This document shows, in pieces, positions 41,774 to 50,546 of a stretch of 64,000 bases of DNA; positions within the stretch are counted from its first letter, which is position 1, and each line of letters opens with the position of its first letter. The position numbers were made by a program, and so were the translations under genes. The notes beneath the pieces were generated by a model, which had not been told where the DNA came from, did not search any database, and saw only the letters and a list, made by a program, of their open reading frames with translations. This DNA is from Halobaculum sp. XH14 (GTDB lineage: Archaea > Halobacteriota > Halobacteria > Halobacteriales > Haloferacaceae): the NCBI RefSeq assembly GCF_032116555.1, contig NZ_CP134949.1, positions 2,046,001-2,110,000 of the forward strand, written 5' to 3'.

Positions 41774-43000
41774 CTACCGAACCAGTTCCTCGGCGAGCGT
41801 CGGCACGAACATCCCGACGTCGGTCACCATCCCCACCGCCTGCGCCGAACCCCTGTCGAGCAACTGCGTGACGGTTGCCGGGTTGATGTCGACGCAGACG
41901 ACCCGGGTCGTCGAGGGGAGACAGTTCCCCACGGCGACCGAGTGGAGCAGCGACGAGAGCATGAGCACGAGGTCCGCATCGTGGGCTTGCTCCCTGATGG
42001 CGTTCTGTGCCTCCACCGCGTCGGTGATGGTGTCGGGCAGCGGCCCGTCGTCACGGATCGAGCCGGCGAGCACGAACTCGCGGTCGTTCGTGACGCACTC
42101 GTACATCACGCCCTCGTCGACGAGCCCCTCCTCCACCGCCGCCTCGATGCCGCCCGCCCGCGCGACCTGGCTGATGGTGTAGATGTGGTGCTTGTGGCCC
42201 TTCCGGGGGTGCTCCATCGTCTCCACGTCCATCCCGAGCGAGGTGCCGTACATCGAGCGCTCCATGTCGTGGACGGCGAAGCCGTTGCCGGCGGAGACGG
42301 CGTCGACGTAGCCCTCGCGCACCAGTTCGGCGAGCGCGGGGCCGGCGCCCGAGTGGATGACCGCCGGGCCGGCGACGACGAGCACGTCACCGCCCTCCGC
42401 CTTCGTCTCCGCGATGGATTCGGCGACCCGGCGGATGGTCGACTCGGACGGGCGCTCGGCCGAGACGCCGCCGCGCATGAACCCGAACGGGCCGGACGAC
42501 CCCCGCGGTCGCTCGGGCGGCTTGACCCTGATACCGGCATCGCCCGTGACGACGTGGTCGCCCGCTTCGATGGCGTTGAGCACCTTCGTTCGTGCCCGCG
42601 TCGGTTCGCCCTCGTCCTCGACGACCACCGCACAGTCCATCTCAATGTTCCCGACCGGCACCCACTCGCCGTCGACGCGCACGTCGGTCGGGTGGTTCGT
42701 CGTCGAGTAGAACCCGTCCGGGACGACGCGGTCGGCCGGAGCCGGCTGCAGGGTCGCGTCCGTCGGCGCAGCCAGGGTCGCGCCCGACTGGTGGAGTTCG
42801 TGCAGGATCGGATGCAGGCCGGCCTCGTCGGCGGCGAACACTCTGAGCCGACAGTAGGACGCCTCGTCGCTGTGTTTCCCGACCCGGAACTCCTCGACCT
42901 CGAACTCCCCGCCCATGTCCATCACGACGGTGAACGCCCGCTCCATCAGCCCGGAGTCGATGATGTGACCCTCGAGTTCGACCACCTCGCTCGTGCTCAT
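41774..43000 (-). CDS. TIGR00300 family protein, archaeal ornithine cyclodeaminase type
   Basis: A 408-residue protein. The N-terminal LOR-like domain begins VVELEGHIIDSGLMERAFTV and contains FEVEEFRVGKHSDEASYCRL. A beta bridge YSTTNHPTDVRVDGEWVPV joins the C-terminal Rossmann part (VLVVAGPAVIHSGAGPALAE, then SLLHSVAVGNCLPS and VVCVDINPATVTQL). Family members convert ornithine to proline and ammonia using bound NAD, or were first noted as LOR/SDH fragments. It is well conserved over the full length and acts in the cytoplasm. Confidence 0.85.
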   Translation of the reverse strand: MSTSEVVELEGHIIDSGLMERAFTVVMDMGGEFEVEEFRVGKHSDEASYCRLRVFAADEAGLHPILHELHQSGATLAAPTDATLQPAPADRVVPDGFYSTTNHPTDVRVDGEWVPVGNIEMDCAVVVEDEGEPTRARTKVLNAIEAGDHVVTGDAGIRVKPPERPRGSSGPFGFMRGGVSAERPSESTIRRVAESIAETKAEGGDVLVVAGPAVIHSGAGPALAELVREGYVDAVSAGNGFAVHDMERSMYGTSLGMDVETMEHPRKGHKHHIYTISQVARAGGIEAAVEEGLVDEGVMYECVTNDREFVLAGSIRDDGPLPDTITDAVEAQNAIREQAHDADLVLMLSSLLHSVAVGNCLPSTTRVVCVDINPATVTQLLDRGSAQAVGMVTDVGMFVPTLAEELVR

Positions 43001-43060
43001 GACTGGTTCTGGGAGGCGGGCCGTTGAAAAGGTAGCTTCGACGGCGAGTACGGCCCGGCG

Positions 43061-43990
43061 CTATCGAGCCCGCTCCCCCTCGTCGAACGTTGCCCGCAGG
43101 AAGGCGAGCTGGTGGTCGAACAGTTCGGGGAACGCCCCGTGAGAGGCGTCGAAGTGGCCCATCCGCTTGGAGACGAGCGTCGCGTCCGGGAGCGTCTCGA
43201 CCAGGCTCTCGACCGCGCCGTACGGGTGGAGTTCGTCCTCGGTGCCGGCGATCACGAGCGTCGGCGCGGTCACGTCCGCAGCGACCGCGATGGGACGGTA
43301 GCGCGGAAGCGCGAGCAGCGTCCGGGCACGCGTTCGGTTCCGCCAGCGCGACTCCCGCGGGATGAGTCGGACGTACGCGTCCTTCGCGCCCGGTTCGTTC
43401 AACAGCGCGAACTCGTCGGGGTCGCCGTACACCTTCACCTCGTGCGTTCGGCCGAACCGTCCGCCGAGCCGGTCACGGAGCCCCGACGCCAGCGCGCGGA
43501 GAACGTACCGGGGGGACTTCGCCCGGAGGAGTTTCCGGCCGTCCAGCAGCGGAACCTGCGTGACCACCGCGTCCACGTCGCTCCGCTCGGCCGCGAGCGT
43601 CAGCACGTAGCCGCCCGAGAGCCCGGTCCCCCAGAGTGCCCGTGCGTCGCCGACGCCCCGAAATCCCGCCGCGGCACGGTCGAGCGCGGCCCGCCAGTCC
43701 TCGAGCTGGCCGTCGGGAAGCACCAGTGGCTCCCCCGCCGAGCCGTCGAAGCCGCGGTAGTCGAACGTGAACGCGGCGATGCCGGCCGCGGCGAACCGCT
43801 CCGCGTAGCGCGGGAGCCCGAAGTTCGCCTCGGCGGCCAGCCCGTTGGCCATGACGACGAGCGGCGGGTCGGTCCCCTCCGCTGGGAGATACAGCGTCCC
43901 CGTACAGGAGTCACCGTCCGAGTCGAACGCGACCCGCCGGGTGGCGAACGACTCGCGGGAGGGTTCCCGTTCCAGGCGGTCACCGGCCAT
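43061..43990 (-). CDS. Alpha/beta hydrolase
   Basis: A 309-residue protein. VMANGLAAEANFGL is the oxyanion region, FTFDYRGFDGSAGEPLV follows, and WGTGLSGGYVL supplies the nucleophile elbow (Ser125). GTEDELHPYG carries the acid and MGHFDASHG the catalytic His, so the triad is complete. It is probably a cytoplasmic carboxyl-ester or dienelactone-type hydrolase. The ATG at 43990 is preferred; another ATG at 44005 is five codons upstream. Both lie in or beside a perfect 14-bp palindrome (43989-44002). Confidence 0.82.
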   Translation of the reverse strand: MAGDRLEREPSRESFATRRVAFDSDGDSCTGTLYLPAEGTDPPLVVMANGLAAEANFGLPRYAERFAAAGIAAFTFDYRGFDGSAGEPLVLPDGQLEDWRAALDRAAAGFRGVGDARALWGTGLSGGYVLTLAAERSDVDAVVTQVPLLDGRKLLRAKSPRYVLRALASGLRDRLGGRFGRTHEVKVYGDPDEFALLNEPGAKDAYVRLIPRESRWRNRTRARTLLALPRYRPIAVAADVTAPTLVIAGTEDELHPYGAVESLVETLPDATLVSKRMGHFDASHGAFPELFDHQLAFLRATFDEGERAR

Positions 43991-44002
43991 ACCGTACGGT
44001 AT
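43989..44002. promoter_or_regulatory. Perfect 14-bp palindrome at the hydrolase start
   Basis: ATACCGTACGGTAT is fully self-complementary and covers part of the start region of the hydrolase gene. It could be an operator or an mRNA element; no second copy was noticed. Confidence 0.4.
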
Positions 44003-44304
44003 CACGTCGGGCGACTTACCGGTTCCGGGCAGTAGCGGTCACGCGCGGTTCCGGTCGGCAGAACGGACGGCGAGGTCTGGCGGACGGGGGGATGACATGT
44101 CAGAGGCACACGTGTCCGCCGGACCAATCGCCACCGAAGTGGGAACGCCGGCTGACTTAATTGCTCGGTGAAATCAGGTTCACACGACTTCGGCTGCCGG
44201 TCCGGATCGCCGCCACCCGCTCGGAATTCGGCGACCTCGGGAGTCCGCTCACCGTCCGAGGACGGATCGACGGATGCCGGTCGACATCTCGCCGCCGCGG
44301 GGTC

Positions 44305-44736
44305 TCACCGGCTCTCGTCCGCCCGCGGGAGACTGACCACGGGGACCGGCGATTCCGTGACGAGTCGGAGGGCGACGTCGCCCGAGAGGTACCGAACCAG
44401 CCGACCGCCCTCACGCGGGGAGAACACGACCGCGGTCGAACCGGTCGCCGCCGCGGTTTCCAGGATGCCGTCGACGACGTCCTCGTCGAACACGCGACGG
44501 GACTCGACGGTCGGGCCGTCGAGCACGGCCTCGAACGCGGCGTGTGACTCGTCGATGACGCCCTCTCCCCCCTCGCCGCCAGCATCGGCCGGCGTGCCGT
44601 CGGCCCTCTCGACGACGTGGACGACCGTGACGCGGTCGACGTCGGCGGCGTATCGGTCGAGCGCCCGCGCCGTCATTCGGGCGTCGTCCGGCGACACGAC
44701 GGGGACGAGGACCGACCGTAGGAGCTCGGTACTCAC
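44305..44736 (-). CDS. UspA-type universal stress protein
   Basis: A 143-residue protein beginning MSTELLRSVLVPVVSPDDA. VTVVHVVERADG ends the first beta-alpha unit; GSTAVVFSPREGGRLVRYLSGDVALRLVTESPVPVV forms the nucleotide-loop end of the domain (S-P-R-E-G-G-x8-G pattern, only loosely like the ATP-binding consensus). A glycine/glutamate insert (AGGEGGEGV) sits at about 52-60. Cytoplasmic stress-response protein; no operon partner seen. Confidence 0.78.
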   Translation of the reverse strand: MSTELLRSVLVPVVSPDDARMTARALDRYAADVDRVTVVHVVERADGTPADAGGEGGEGVIDESHAAFEAVLDGPTVESRRVFDEDVVDGILETAAATGSTAVVFSPREGGRLVRYLSGDVALRLVTESPVPVVSLPRADESR

Positions 44737-44910
44737 GCGCGCTCACCCGCAAGGGGGTCCCGGCACCGGGAAGTCCTGATCTGGTTCACGGCCGGCAGGT
44801 CGGTCCCGGCTCGTTTAATGATGGCCCTCCACGACCGCTACTTCGTGGCGGTCGATCGGCTAGGTCGAAACTCGACGGAAAACCGGATCGGCGAGTCGGT
44901 CGAACGCGTC

Positions 44911-45102
44911 TCAGCGAACGTCCGACAGCGACACGGCGTCCTCACAGCCCGCGGTCAGCCAGGCTGTCTCCAGCGCGTCGGGCGAGTAGACGGTTACCGA
45001 ACTGGGGTGGTCGCCGTCGTCGAGGAGGTAGCTGAGGTCGAACTCCGGCAGCTCGTCCAGCGTGCGGTCCGTCCCGTTCGGTAGCCCGTCCGTCGCGCTC
45101 AT
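44911..45102 (-). CDS. 63-residue haloarchaeal protein (DUF7511-like, tentative)
   Basis: Starts MSATDGLPNGTDRTLDELPE, then FDLSYLLDDGDHPSSVTVYS, PDALETAWLTA and GCEDAVSLSDVR. The pattern of a beta hairpin followed by W-(I/L)-TA and AVSL at the end matches a small haloarchaeal family that I recall as DUF7511. Function unknown. A TATA box lies 26 bases upstream, which fixes this ATG. Confidence 0.7.
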   Translation of the reverse strand: MSATDGLPNGTDRTLDELPEFDLSYLLDDGDHPSSVTVYSPDALETAWLTAGCEDAVSLSDVR

Positions 45103-45124
45103 CAGCCGTACGGGCGAACTCGCC

Positions 45125-45132
45125 GTATATAC
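45125..45132 (-). promoter_or_regulatory. TATA box of the 63-residue gene
   Basis: GTATATAC (palindromic) is centred 26-27 bases upstream of the ATG at 45102. Confidence 0.65.
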
Positions 45133-45273
45133 CTCTTGTTCGCCGCGTATCAGGGTTGAGAGATTGCGTCGCCGGGAGAGCCGAACGCCCGTTTCTGTTC
45201 GCTGTCGCGTGGGGGTCTCCGACCCCACGTCCCCTGGTATGATATGGAACCAACACTTGGTCCCCGATGATCC

Positions 45274-46116
45274 ATGGGCCACCAGCGTGAGACCGGAGTC
45301 AGTGCCGAACCCGACGATGTGGAGGCGGAACTCCGCCTCATACGCGAGGACATCCGGGAGTCCTCACGTCACCTCGAGGAGCAGAGCCAGCGGAAACGAG
45401 CCGAGAACATCCACGTCCTCGTGGCGGTGTCGGTCCTGGGCGGCTACGCCACGATCTATCAGTCGGTCTCGATCGAACCGGCGATCTGGTCGGCGGTGCT
45501 GCGGACGTTCGTCGGCCTGTCCGCGATATTTCTCCTCGCGAAGCTCACGACGATCACGTTTCGCCCGGTGTCGGATCGGGAACTCGTCACCTACGTCGAC
45601 GAGATCATCGAACCGATCGTCTACATCCTCTCGTTGTACGGCATCATCTCGGCGAGCATCGTGATTCACCTCCTCGAGACGTTCGACCTGCGTCAGAACG
45701 CGCTCGTCAACGCGCTCGGAGCCGGCTTCGTCGCCGCCTCGCTGCTGGTAGCAACGACGTACTACGTTCGGCTCACGGTCGGTACCATGTACGAGGAGCG
45801 GTACGGGCGCGCCGAGGACGTGTACGAGAACATCGACGACATCCTGACCGGGCTCGTCCGGCAATCCGCGATGGCACCGACGCAGGCGCGCGCGTTCCGC
45901 GCCCGTCTCGACGAACTGCTCGTTCCCGACGGCGAAGCAACCGTCCTCGACGAACTGCGGGTTCTCGTTCCCTGGAGCGGACACGAACCGGTCGGGGAAG
46001 CCGCACAACTGATGCTGTTGAACAAGTTTCGGAACCTCCAGAACATGCGGCGGATCCCACCCGAGGAGCTCGAAGCGATCGATGAGTATCTCCAGGAACT
46101 CGAAACGGACACCTGA
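45274..46116 (+). CDS. Unknown four-helix membrane protein
   Basis: A 280-residue protein. A charged helical N-terminus (VEAELRLIREDIRESSRHL) precedes four membrane helices (about 48-66, 74-92, 112-134 and 145-163, including IHVLVAVSVLGGYATIY and NALGAGFVAASLLVATTYYV). A 110-residue cytoplasmic tail is rich in Arg/Glu/Leu. No family is recognised. The base composition is less GC-rich than in neighbouring genes (62% in one hand-counted line), and it is convergent with glmS, which shares that property. Confidence 0.65.
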   Translation: MGHQRETGVSAEPDDVEAELRLIREDIRESSRHLEEQSQRKRAENIHVLVAVSVLGGYATIYQSVSIEPAIWSAVLRTFVGLSAIFLLAKLTTITFRPVSDRELVTYVDEIIEPIVYILSLYGIISASIVIHLLETFDLRQNALVNALGAGFVAASLLVATTYYVRLTVGTMYEERYGRAEDVYENIDDILTGLVRQSAMAPTQARAFRARLDELLVPDGEATVLDELRVLVPWSGHEPVGEAAQLMLLNKFRNLQNMRRIPPEELEAIDEYLQELETDT

Positions 46117-46121
46117 GGTCC

Positions 46122-47930
46122 CTATTCGACGTTGACGGACTTTGCCAGGTTTCGCGGTTTGTCGATTGGCCGACCGAGTTCGCGGGCGACGTGATAGCTC
46201 AGGAGCTGGAGTTGCACGTTGGCCATGAGCGGCGCGAGTTCCGGATGGGTCTCCTGGACCTCGAGCACCTCCCGAGCGATTTCGTCGACCCATTCGTGGG
46301 CACCGTCCGAGATGGCGATGATCGGTGCGCCCCGCGAGCGAATCTCTCGGAGCTGTGATCGAAAGTCCCGCTTTTCCGTCTCGCCGCCGGTCACGAGGGC
46401 GACGACCGGCGTCTCGGACGTGACGAGCGCGAGCGGGCCGTGTTTCAACTCGCTTCCCCGGTAGCCGTACGTGTCGACGTAGGAGACCTCGCGCAGTTTG
46501 AGCGAGCCCTCACGGGCGGCCGGATAGTTGAGCCCCTTTCCGAGGACGAAGAACCGTTCGGAGCCCGCGAACTCGGCTGCGACGCTCGCCGCCGTCGACG
46601 AGGCGACGTCCTGGCGAACGTAGCCGTCCAGGTTTCGCAGGGCATCGAAGTACGGGTGGAAGTCGCGGTCGGACTCCAGGGCTCCCGTCAACACTTTGTG
46701 CAGGAGGTTCAGCGTGATCGCCTGGCCGGTGAACGTCTTGGTCGCTGCGACGCCGATTTCGGGGCCCGCACGGACGTACACCGTGTGATCACACTCGCGC
46801 GAGAGCGACGAGCCGAAGACGTTCGTGACCGCGATCGATTCGACGGCCCCCATCTCCCGGGCGACGTCGAGGACGTCCGAACTCTCCCCGCTCTGTGAGA
46901 CGAAGATTGCCAGCCCCTCGTCGGCCTCACGTTCCGCGTCGTGATGCTCGCCCGGCGAGACGGCGGTCGCTGGAACCCCTGAGCCCCGGAGGAGCGACGC
47001 CGCGTACAGACACGCGTGATACGACGTCCCGGCACCGACCAGTTCGATCCCGTCGAAATCGGACGCCGAGACGTCGATGCCGACGTCGACGTCGTTCCGT
47101 AGTTCGTCGATCCGACCGTCGAGACAGCCCCGGACGGCCTCCGGCTGCTCGTGTATCTCCTTGAGCATGTAATGCTCGAAGCCACCTTTCCCGGCCTCCT
47201 CGGCCTCCCAACTGATCGTTTCCGTCTTTCGCTCGGCCAGGTTGCCGTTCGAGTCCCTGATCTCCACGTCGTCGGGCGCGATCTCCGCGACGTCACCGTC
47301 CTCGAGGTAGACGACGTCCTCCGTGTGATCGAGGATGGCCGGAACGTCGCTCGCGACGAAGTTCACGTCATCGCCGGTTCCGAGCACGATCGGTGACCCG
47401 TTCCGGGCGGCGTACAGCTTTCCGAACCCCCTCACGGCCATCAGTACCGAAAACGACCCCGTCAGCTTCAGCGTCGCGCTCCGGAGCGCCGTCAGCGGCG
47501 TGTAGCCGTCGGCGAGATACTCTTCGACGAGATGCGGCACGATCTCCGAATCCGTCCCGCTCGTGAACTCGTGACCGTCGGCCACGAGTTCCTCCGTGAC
47601 CGATTCGTGGTTTCCGATGATTCCGTTGTGGACCACGGCGACCCGACCGTCGCAGTCCACGTGCGGGTGCGCGTTGTCGTCGGTCGGCGGGCCGTGGGTC
47701 GACCACCGAGTGTGGCCGATGCCCGCCTGGAACCGTCGACCGCGATGGTCGTCCAGTTCCTCGTCGAGGCGGGCGAGTTCGCCGGTCCGTTTTTCGATCA
47801 CGAGATCGTCCTGAAGGAGACCGACGCCGGCCGAATCGTACCCCCTGTATTCGAGATTTTCCAGACAATCGACCACGACGTCCACGTCGATCGAGTTCGG
47901 TTCCCCCACACAGCCGATGATTCCACACAT
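46122..47930 (-). CDS. glmS: Glutamine--fructose-6-phosphate aminotransferase (isomerizing)
   Basis: A 602-residue protein, full length for the family. MCGIIGCVG places the catalytic Cys at residue 2 of the glutaminase domain, followed by IGHTRWSTHG and VVHNGIIGN. Two SIS sugar-isomerase domains come next (LVGAGTSYHACLYAA, FVSQSGESSDVLDV, then FFVLGKGLNYPAAREGSLKL), ending LAKSVNVE as usual. It makes glucosamine-6-phosphate for UDP-GlcNAc and surface glycans. A hairpin lies in its upstream leader and a TATA-like box about 90 bases upstream. Its composition is slightly AT-richer than surrounding genes. Confidence 0.95.
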   Translation of the reverse strand: MCGIIGCVGEPNSIDVDVVVDCLENLEYRGYDSAGVGLLQDDLVIEKRTGELARLDEELDDHRGRRFQAGIGHTRWSTHGPPTDDNAHPHVDCDGRVAVVHNGIIGNHESVTEELVADGHEFTSGTDSEIVPHLVEEYLADGYTPLTALRSATLKLTGSFSVLMAVRGFGKLYAARNGSPIVLGTGDDVNFVASDVPAILDHTEDVVYLEDGDVAEIAPDDVEIRDSNGNLAERKTETISWEAEEAGKGGFEHYMLKEIHEQPEAVRGCLDGRIDELRNDVDVGIDVSASDFDGIELVGAGTSYHACLYAASLLRGSGVPATAVSPGEHHDAEREADEGLAIFVSQSGESSDVLDVAREMGAVESIAVTNVFGSSLSRECDHTVYVRAGPEIGVAATKTFTGQAITLNLLHKVLTGALESDRDFHPYFDALRNLDGYVRQDVASSTAASVAAEFAGSERFFVLGKGLNYPAAREGSLKLREVSYVDTYGYRGSELKHGPLALVTSETPVVALVTGGETEKRDFRSQLREIRSRGAPIIAISDGAHEWVDEIAREVLEVQETHPELAPLMANVQLQLLSYHVARELGRPIDKPRNLAKSVNVE

Positions 47931-47950
47931 AGTGTTGACTCGTACGTCCG

Positions 47951-47969
47951 CCGTCGGTTCGACCGACGG
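47951..47969. promoter_or_regulatory. Hairpin in the glmS upstream region
   Basis: CCGTCGGT-TCG-ACCGACGG is a perfect 8-bp stem with a 3-nt loop, 21 bases before the glmS start. Further upstream, minus-strand CCATTATATC near 48015-48024 is a likely TATA box, so the hairpin would lie in a roughly 60-nt 5' leader. Confidence 0.45.
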
Positions 47970-48120
47970 GGCCCGACTTCAGTCCGGTAGCTGACAGCAC
48001 GGACGGACCAGGGGGATATAATGGTTTCATCGGTGACTCGTTCAGCCGGCGATCGACCGACGCGGCCGGCACTCCGAGCGGGTGAGTCGCGTCGTGAAAA
48101 ATCGAACCGCGGAGTCGAGC

Positions 48121-49590
48121 CTACTCCGAACCGAACATCGAGCGCATCATCGGATGCATCTCCATGAGCTGCTCCTCGGCGATCTCCTCGTACAGCTTGT
48201 ACGTGATGGAGACCGTGAGCAGCAGGCCCGTCCCGGAGACGCCACCGAGGGTGCCGAGCATGTTCGCCAGCACGGCGAGCAGGCCCACGAGCGCGCCGCC
48301 GATGACTGTCACCTGCGGGATGTAGCGCTCCATGACCTTCTCGATGACCTGCGGGTTACGCCGGAAGCCGGGGATCTGCATCCCCGAGTTCTGGATCTGC
48401 TGGGCGGTCGACTTGGGCCCCATGCCCGTCGTCTCGACCCAGAAGATGGCGAAGATCGCCGACCCGACGACCGTCACGACGAGGTCGACGAGCACGCGCA
48501 ACGCGATCTCGGCCGGTTCGGCGGCCGGCGCGTAGACGAACCACATCCAGTCCTGTCGGGACTGGATCGGGGCCAGGTAGTAGAACAGCCCGCCGACGAC
48601 CTGCCCGTCGGCGTACTGGCCGATCCAGGCCGGCATCGACGCCAGCTGCTGGTTGAGGATCTGGCCGAGGAACTGGACGTTCGCCTGCAGCGCGCGGATG
48701 AGGATCATCGGCAGGACGCTCGCGTAGATGAGCTTGACCGGGAAGCGTCCCCGGGCGCCCTTCACGCGGGCGTGGCTCAGCGGGATCTCGATGCGAACGC
48801 TCTCCGCGTAGACGACGATGGCGAAGATGAGCACCGTCGTGAACAGCGCGAGGATGTTCCCCGGCTCGAAGAGGATCGCCTCGATGAGCGACCCCTCGAG
48901 CTGGACGCCGCCGGTCACGATGCCGAACCACGCCGGGAAGAAGCCGGTGACGTTCCCGAGCGCCTGCGTGGAGAACAGCCCGGCGACGAGCTGCTGGCTC
49001 ACCGACGCGATGATGAACAGCCCGATCCCGGAGCCGACGCCCCACTTCGAGATGACCTCGTCCATGAACAGGATGAGCACCCCGCCGACGAACATCTGTG
49101 CGAAGATGAGCGTCTGGACGCCGGTGGTCGCCCCCGCCGAGCCGAACAGCGTCTGGGCGACCTGCGGGTCGGCCGGCAGGTAGTTGCTGGCGAACACCAT
49201 CGGGAGCCCCGTCAGACAGATCATCACGACGACGAGCAGCTTCTGGAGGCCCTGATACAGCACCTGGTCGCGCGGGTCGTCGGTGTCGAGCCCGAGCAGG
49301 TCCGCGCCGCCGAGCAGCTGTAGCACGATCGACGCCGTGACGATCGGGCCGATCCCGAGCTGCATGATCGACCCCGACTGGCCGGCGAGGATCGACCGGA
49401 ACTGTCCGTAGAAGTCGCCGCTCGCGGTCTGGGTCGCCAGCCCGAACAGCGTCACGTTCGTCAGGAAAAAGTACATCACGAGGACGCCCGCGGTCCAGGC
49501 CAGCTTCCGCTTGAAGGGCACGTGGCCCTCCGGCCTGGTGACCGTGGGCATCCGCGTGAGTACCGGTTCCGCGGCCTCCTTCCAACTCAT
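48121..49590 (-). CDS. secY: Preprotein translocase subunit SecY
   Basis: A 489-residue protein with ten predicted membrane helices. TASGDFYGQFRSILAGQSGSIMQLGIGPIV is the SecY plug/TM2 region, and SHARVKGARGRFPVKLIY and FRRNPQVIEKVMERYIPQVT are the large cytoplasmic ribosome-binding loops. It forms the Sec61/SecYEG channel. It is the last gene of the ribosomal-protein operon, three bases after rpl15. In many archaea adk follows; here glmS lies downstream. Confidence 0.96.
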   Translation of the reverse strand: MSWKEAAEPVLTRMPTVTRPEGHVPFKRKLAWTAGVLVMYFFLTNVTLFGLATQTASGDFYGQFRSILAGQSGSIMQLGIGPIVTASIVLQLLGGADLLGLDTDDPRDQVLYQGLQKLLVVVMICLTGLPMVFASNYLPADPQVAQTLFGSAGATTGVQTLIFAQMFVGGVLILFMDEVISKWGVGSGIGLFIIASVSQQLVAGLFSTQALGNVTGFFPAWFGIVTGGVQLEGSLIEAILFEPGNILALFTTVLIFAIVVYAESVRIEIPLSHARVKGARGRFPVKLIYASVLPMILIRALQANVQFLGQILNQQLASMPAWIGQYADGQVVGGLFYYLAPIQSRQDWMWFVYAPAAEPAEIALRVLVDLVVTVVGSAIFAIFWVETTGMGPKSTAQQIQNSGMQIPGFRRNPQVIEKVMERYIPQVTVIGGALVGLLAVLANMLGTLGGVSGTGLLLTVSITYKLYEEIAEEQLMEMHPMMRSMFGSE

Positions 49591-49593
49591 GGC

Positions 49594-50088
49594 TTACGCC
49601 TCTTCCTCGTCCTTTTGAGTATCTTCCGCTTCCGCCTCGGCCTCCTCGGCGCGGTCGGTGAGCGAGGCGGAGCCGCCCGCCTCCTCGATGAGCGTCCGCG
49701 CCTCGCCGGTGAACGCGTCGGCGGTGACGTGCAGTTCGCCGCGCACGGAGCCGTTCCCGAGCACCTTCACGACGTCCGCCTCGTGGCCGTCCTCGGCCAC
49801 GTCGCGGGCGTCGATGGCGTAGCCGTCGCCCCGCTCCTCGGCGAGGCCCTCCGCGGCCAGCAGCGCCGCGTCCTCGTCGAGCTTCTGGGCGGTGACCTCG
49901 ACGACGTCCTCCTGCACGGAGGGCGGTCGCTTGAAGCCGTGCTTGCCGAGCGGCCCGTAGAGGTTCCGCTCGTGCTTCTTCCGGCCGGCCGCGCCCCGGC
50001 CGCCGCGGTGACCGGCGCCGCGCCGGTTCTTGTGGCTGCCGCCGCCGTGCGTGCGCGAGCCGCGCTGTCGCCTCTTCTTGTTCGACAT
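49594..50088 (-). CDS. rpl15: 50S ribosomal protein L15 (uL15)
   Basis: A 164-residue protein starting MSNKKRRQRGSRTHGGGSHK, the basic Gly-rich rRNA-binding arm, followed by the globular domain (NLYGPLGKHGFKRPPSV) and a short acidic C-terminal tail. The start overlaps the rpl30 stop by one base. Standard length for haloarchaea. Confidence 0.95.
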   Translation of the reverse strand: MSNKKRRQRGSRTHGGGSHKNRRGAGHRGGRGAAGRKKHERNLYGPLGKHGFKRPPSVQEDVVEVTAQKLDEDAALLAAEGLAEERGDGYAIDARDVAEDGHEADVVKVLGNGSVRGELHVTADAFTGEARTLIEEAGGSASLTDRAEEAEAEAEDTQKDEEEA

Positions 50089-50546
50089 TATCGCATCGCC
50101 TCCAGGAGCGCGTCGATGTCCTCGTGACGGCCGAGTTCGCCGCCGTTCTTCTCGGCGTGCTTGATGCCGCGGTGGCCCTTGCGCGGGGGGTGGAGCCGGA
50201 TGGCCGGGGAGAGCCCCTGCTCGCGCAGGGTCGTCTCCTCGGCGACGAGCGCCTCGGCGAGCGCGCCGACGTCGTCGTAGTCGGTGTGCTCGTCGACCCA
50301 CTCGTCGTCGACGTCCGCGTCGCCCTCGAGCGCCTCGCCGCGGCGCTCGATGAGCTCGGCGACGGTCTCGGCCGAGGGCTCGCCGAAGGCGACGTAGTCG
50401 TTCACCTTGGCGATCATCCCGCGGTAGGTGTCCTCCTCGGGCACCAGCGTCGCGTGGTTCACGGCGTGGAGGTTCAGCATCTGCAGGGTGTCACGCTGTG
50501 CGGCCGAGGTGTCGACCTCGCCGCGAAGCTGGACGACCGCCTGCAT
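50088..50546 (-). CDS. rpl30: 50S ribosomal protein L30 (uL30)
   Basis: A 152-residue archaeal/eukaryal-length L30 ([40 protein letters not shown], then SPAIRLHPPRKGHRGIKH). An acidic insert lies in the middle. The ATG at 50546 is used rather than a GTG one codon upstream. Coupled on both sides. Confidence 0.94.
   Translation of the reverse strand: MQAVVQLRGEVDTSAAQRDTLQMLNLHAVNHATLVPEEDTYRGMIAKVNDYVAFGEPSAETVAELIERRGEALEGDADVDDEWVDEHTDYDDVGALAEALVAEETTLREQGLSPAIRLHPPRKGHRGIKHAEKNGGELGRHEDIDALLEAMR

Noticed and set aside
44097-44171. A 24-residue plus-strand ORF (MSEAHVSAGPIATEVG...)
   Set aside because: No promoter spacing, no partner and no recognisable motif; length is expected by chance.
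47931-48030. glmS ribozyme-like element upstream of glmS
   Set aside because: The leader is too short and only one simple hairpin is present; no glmS ribozyme core can be recognised.
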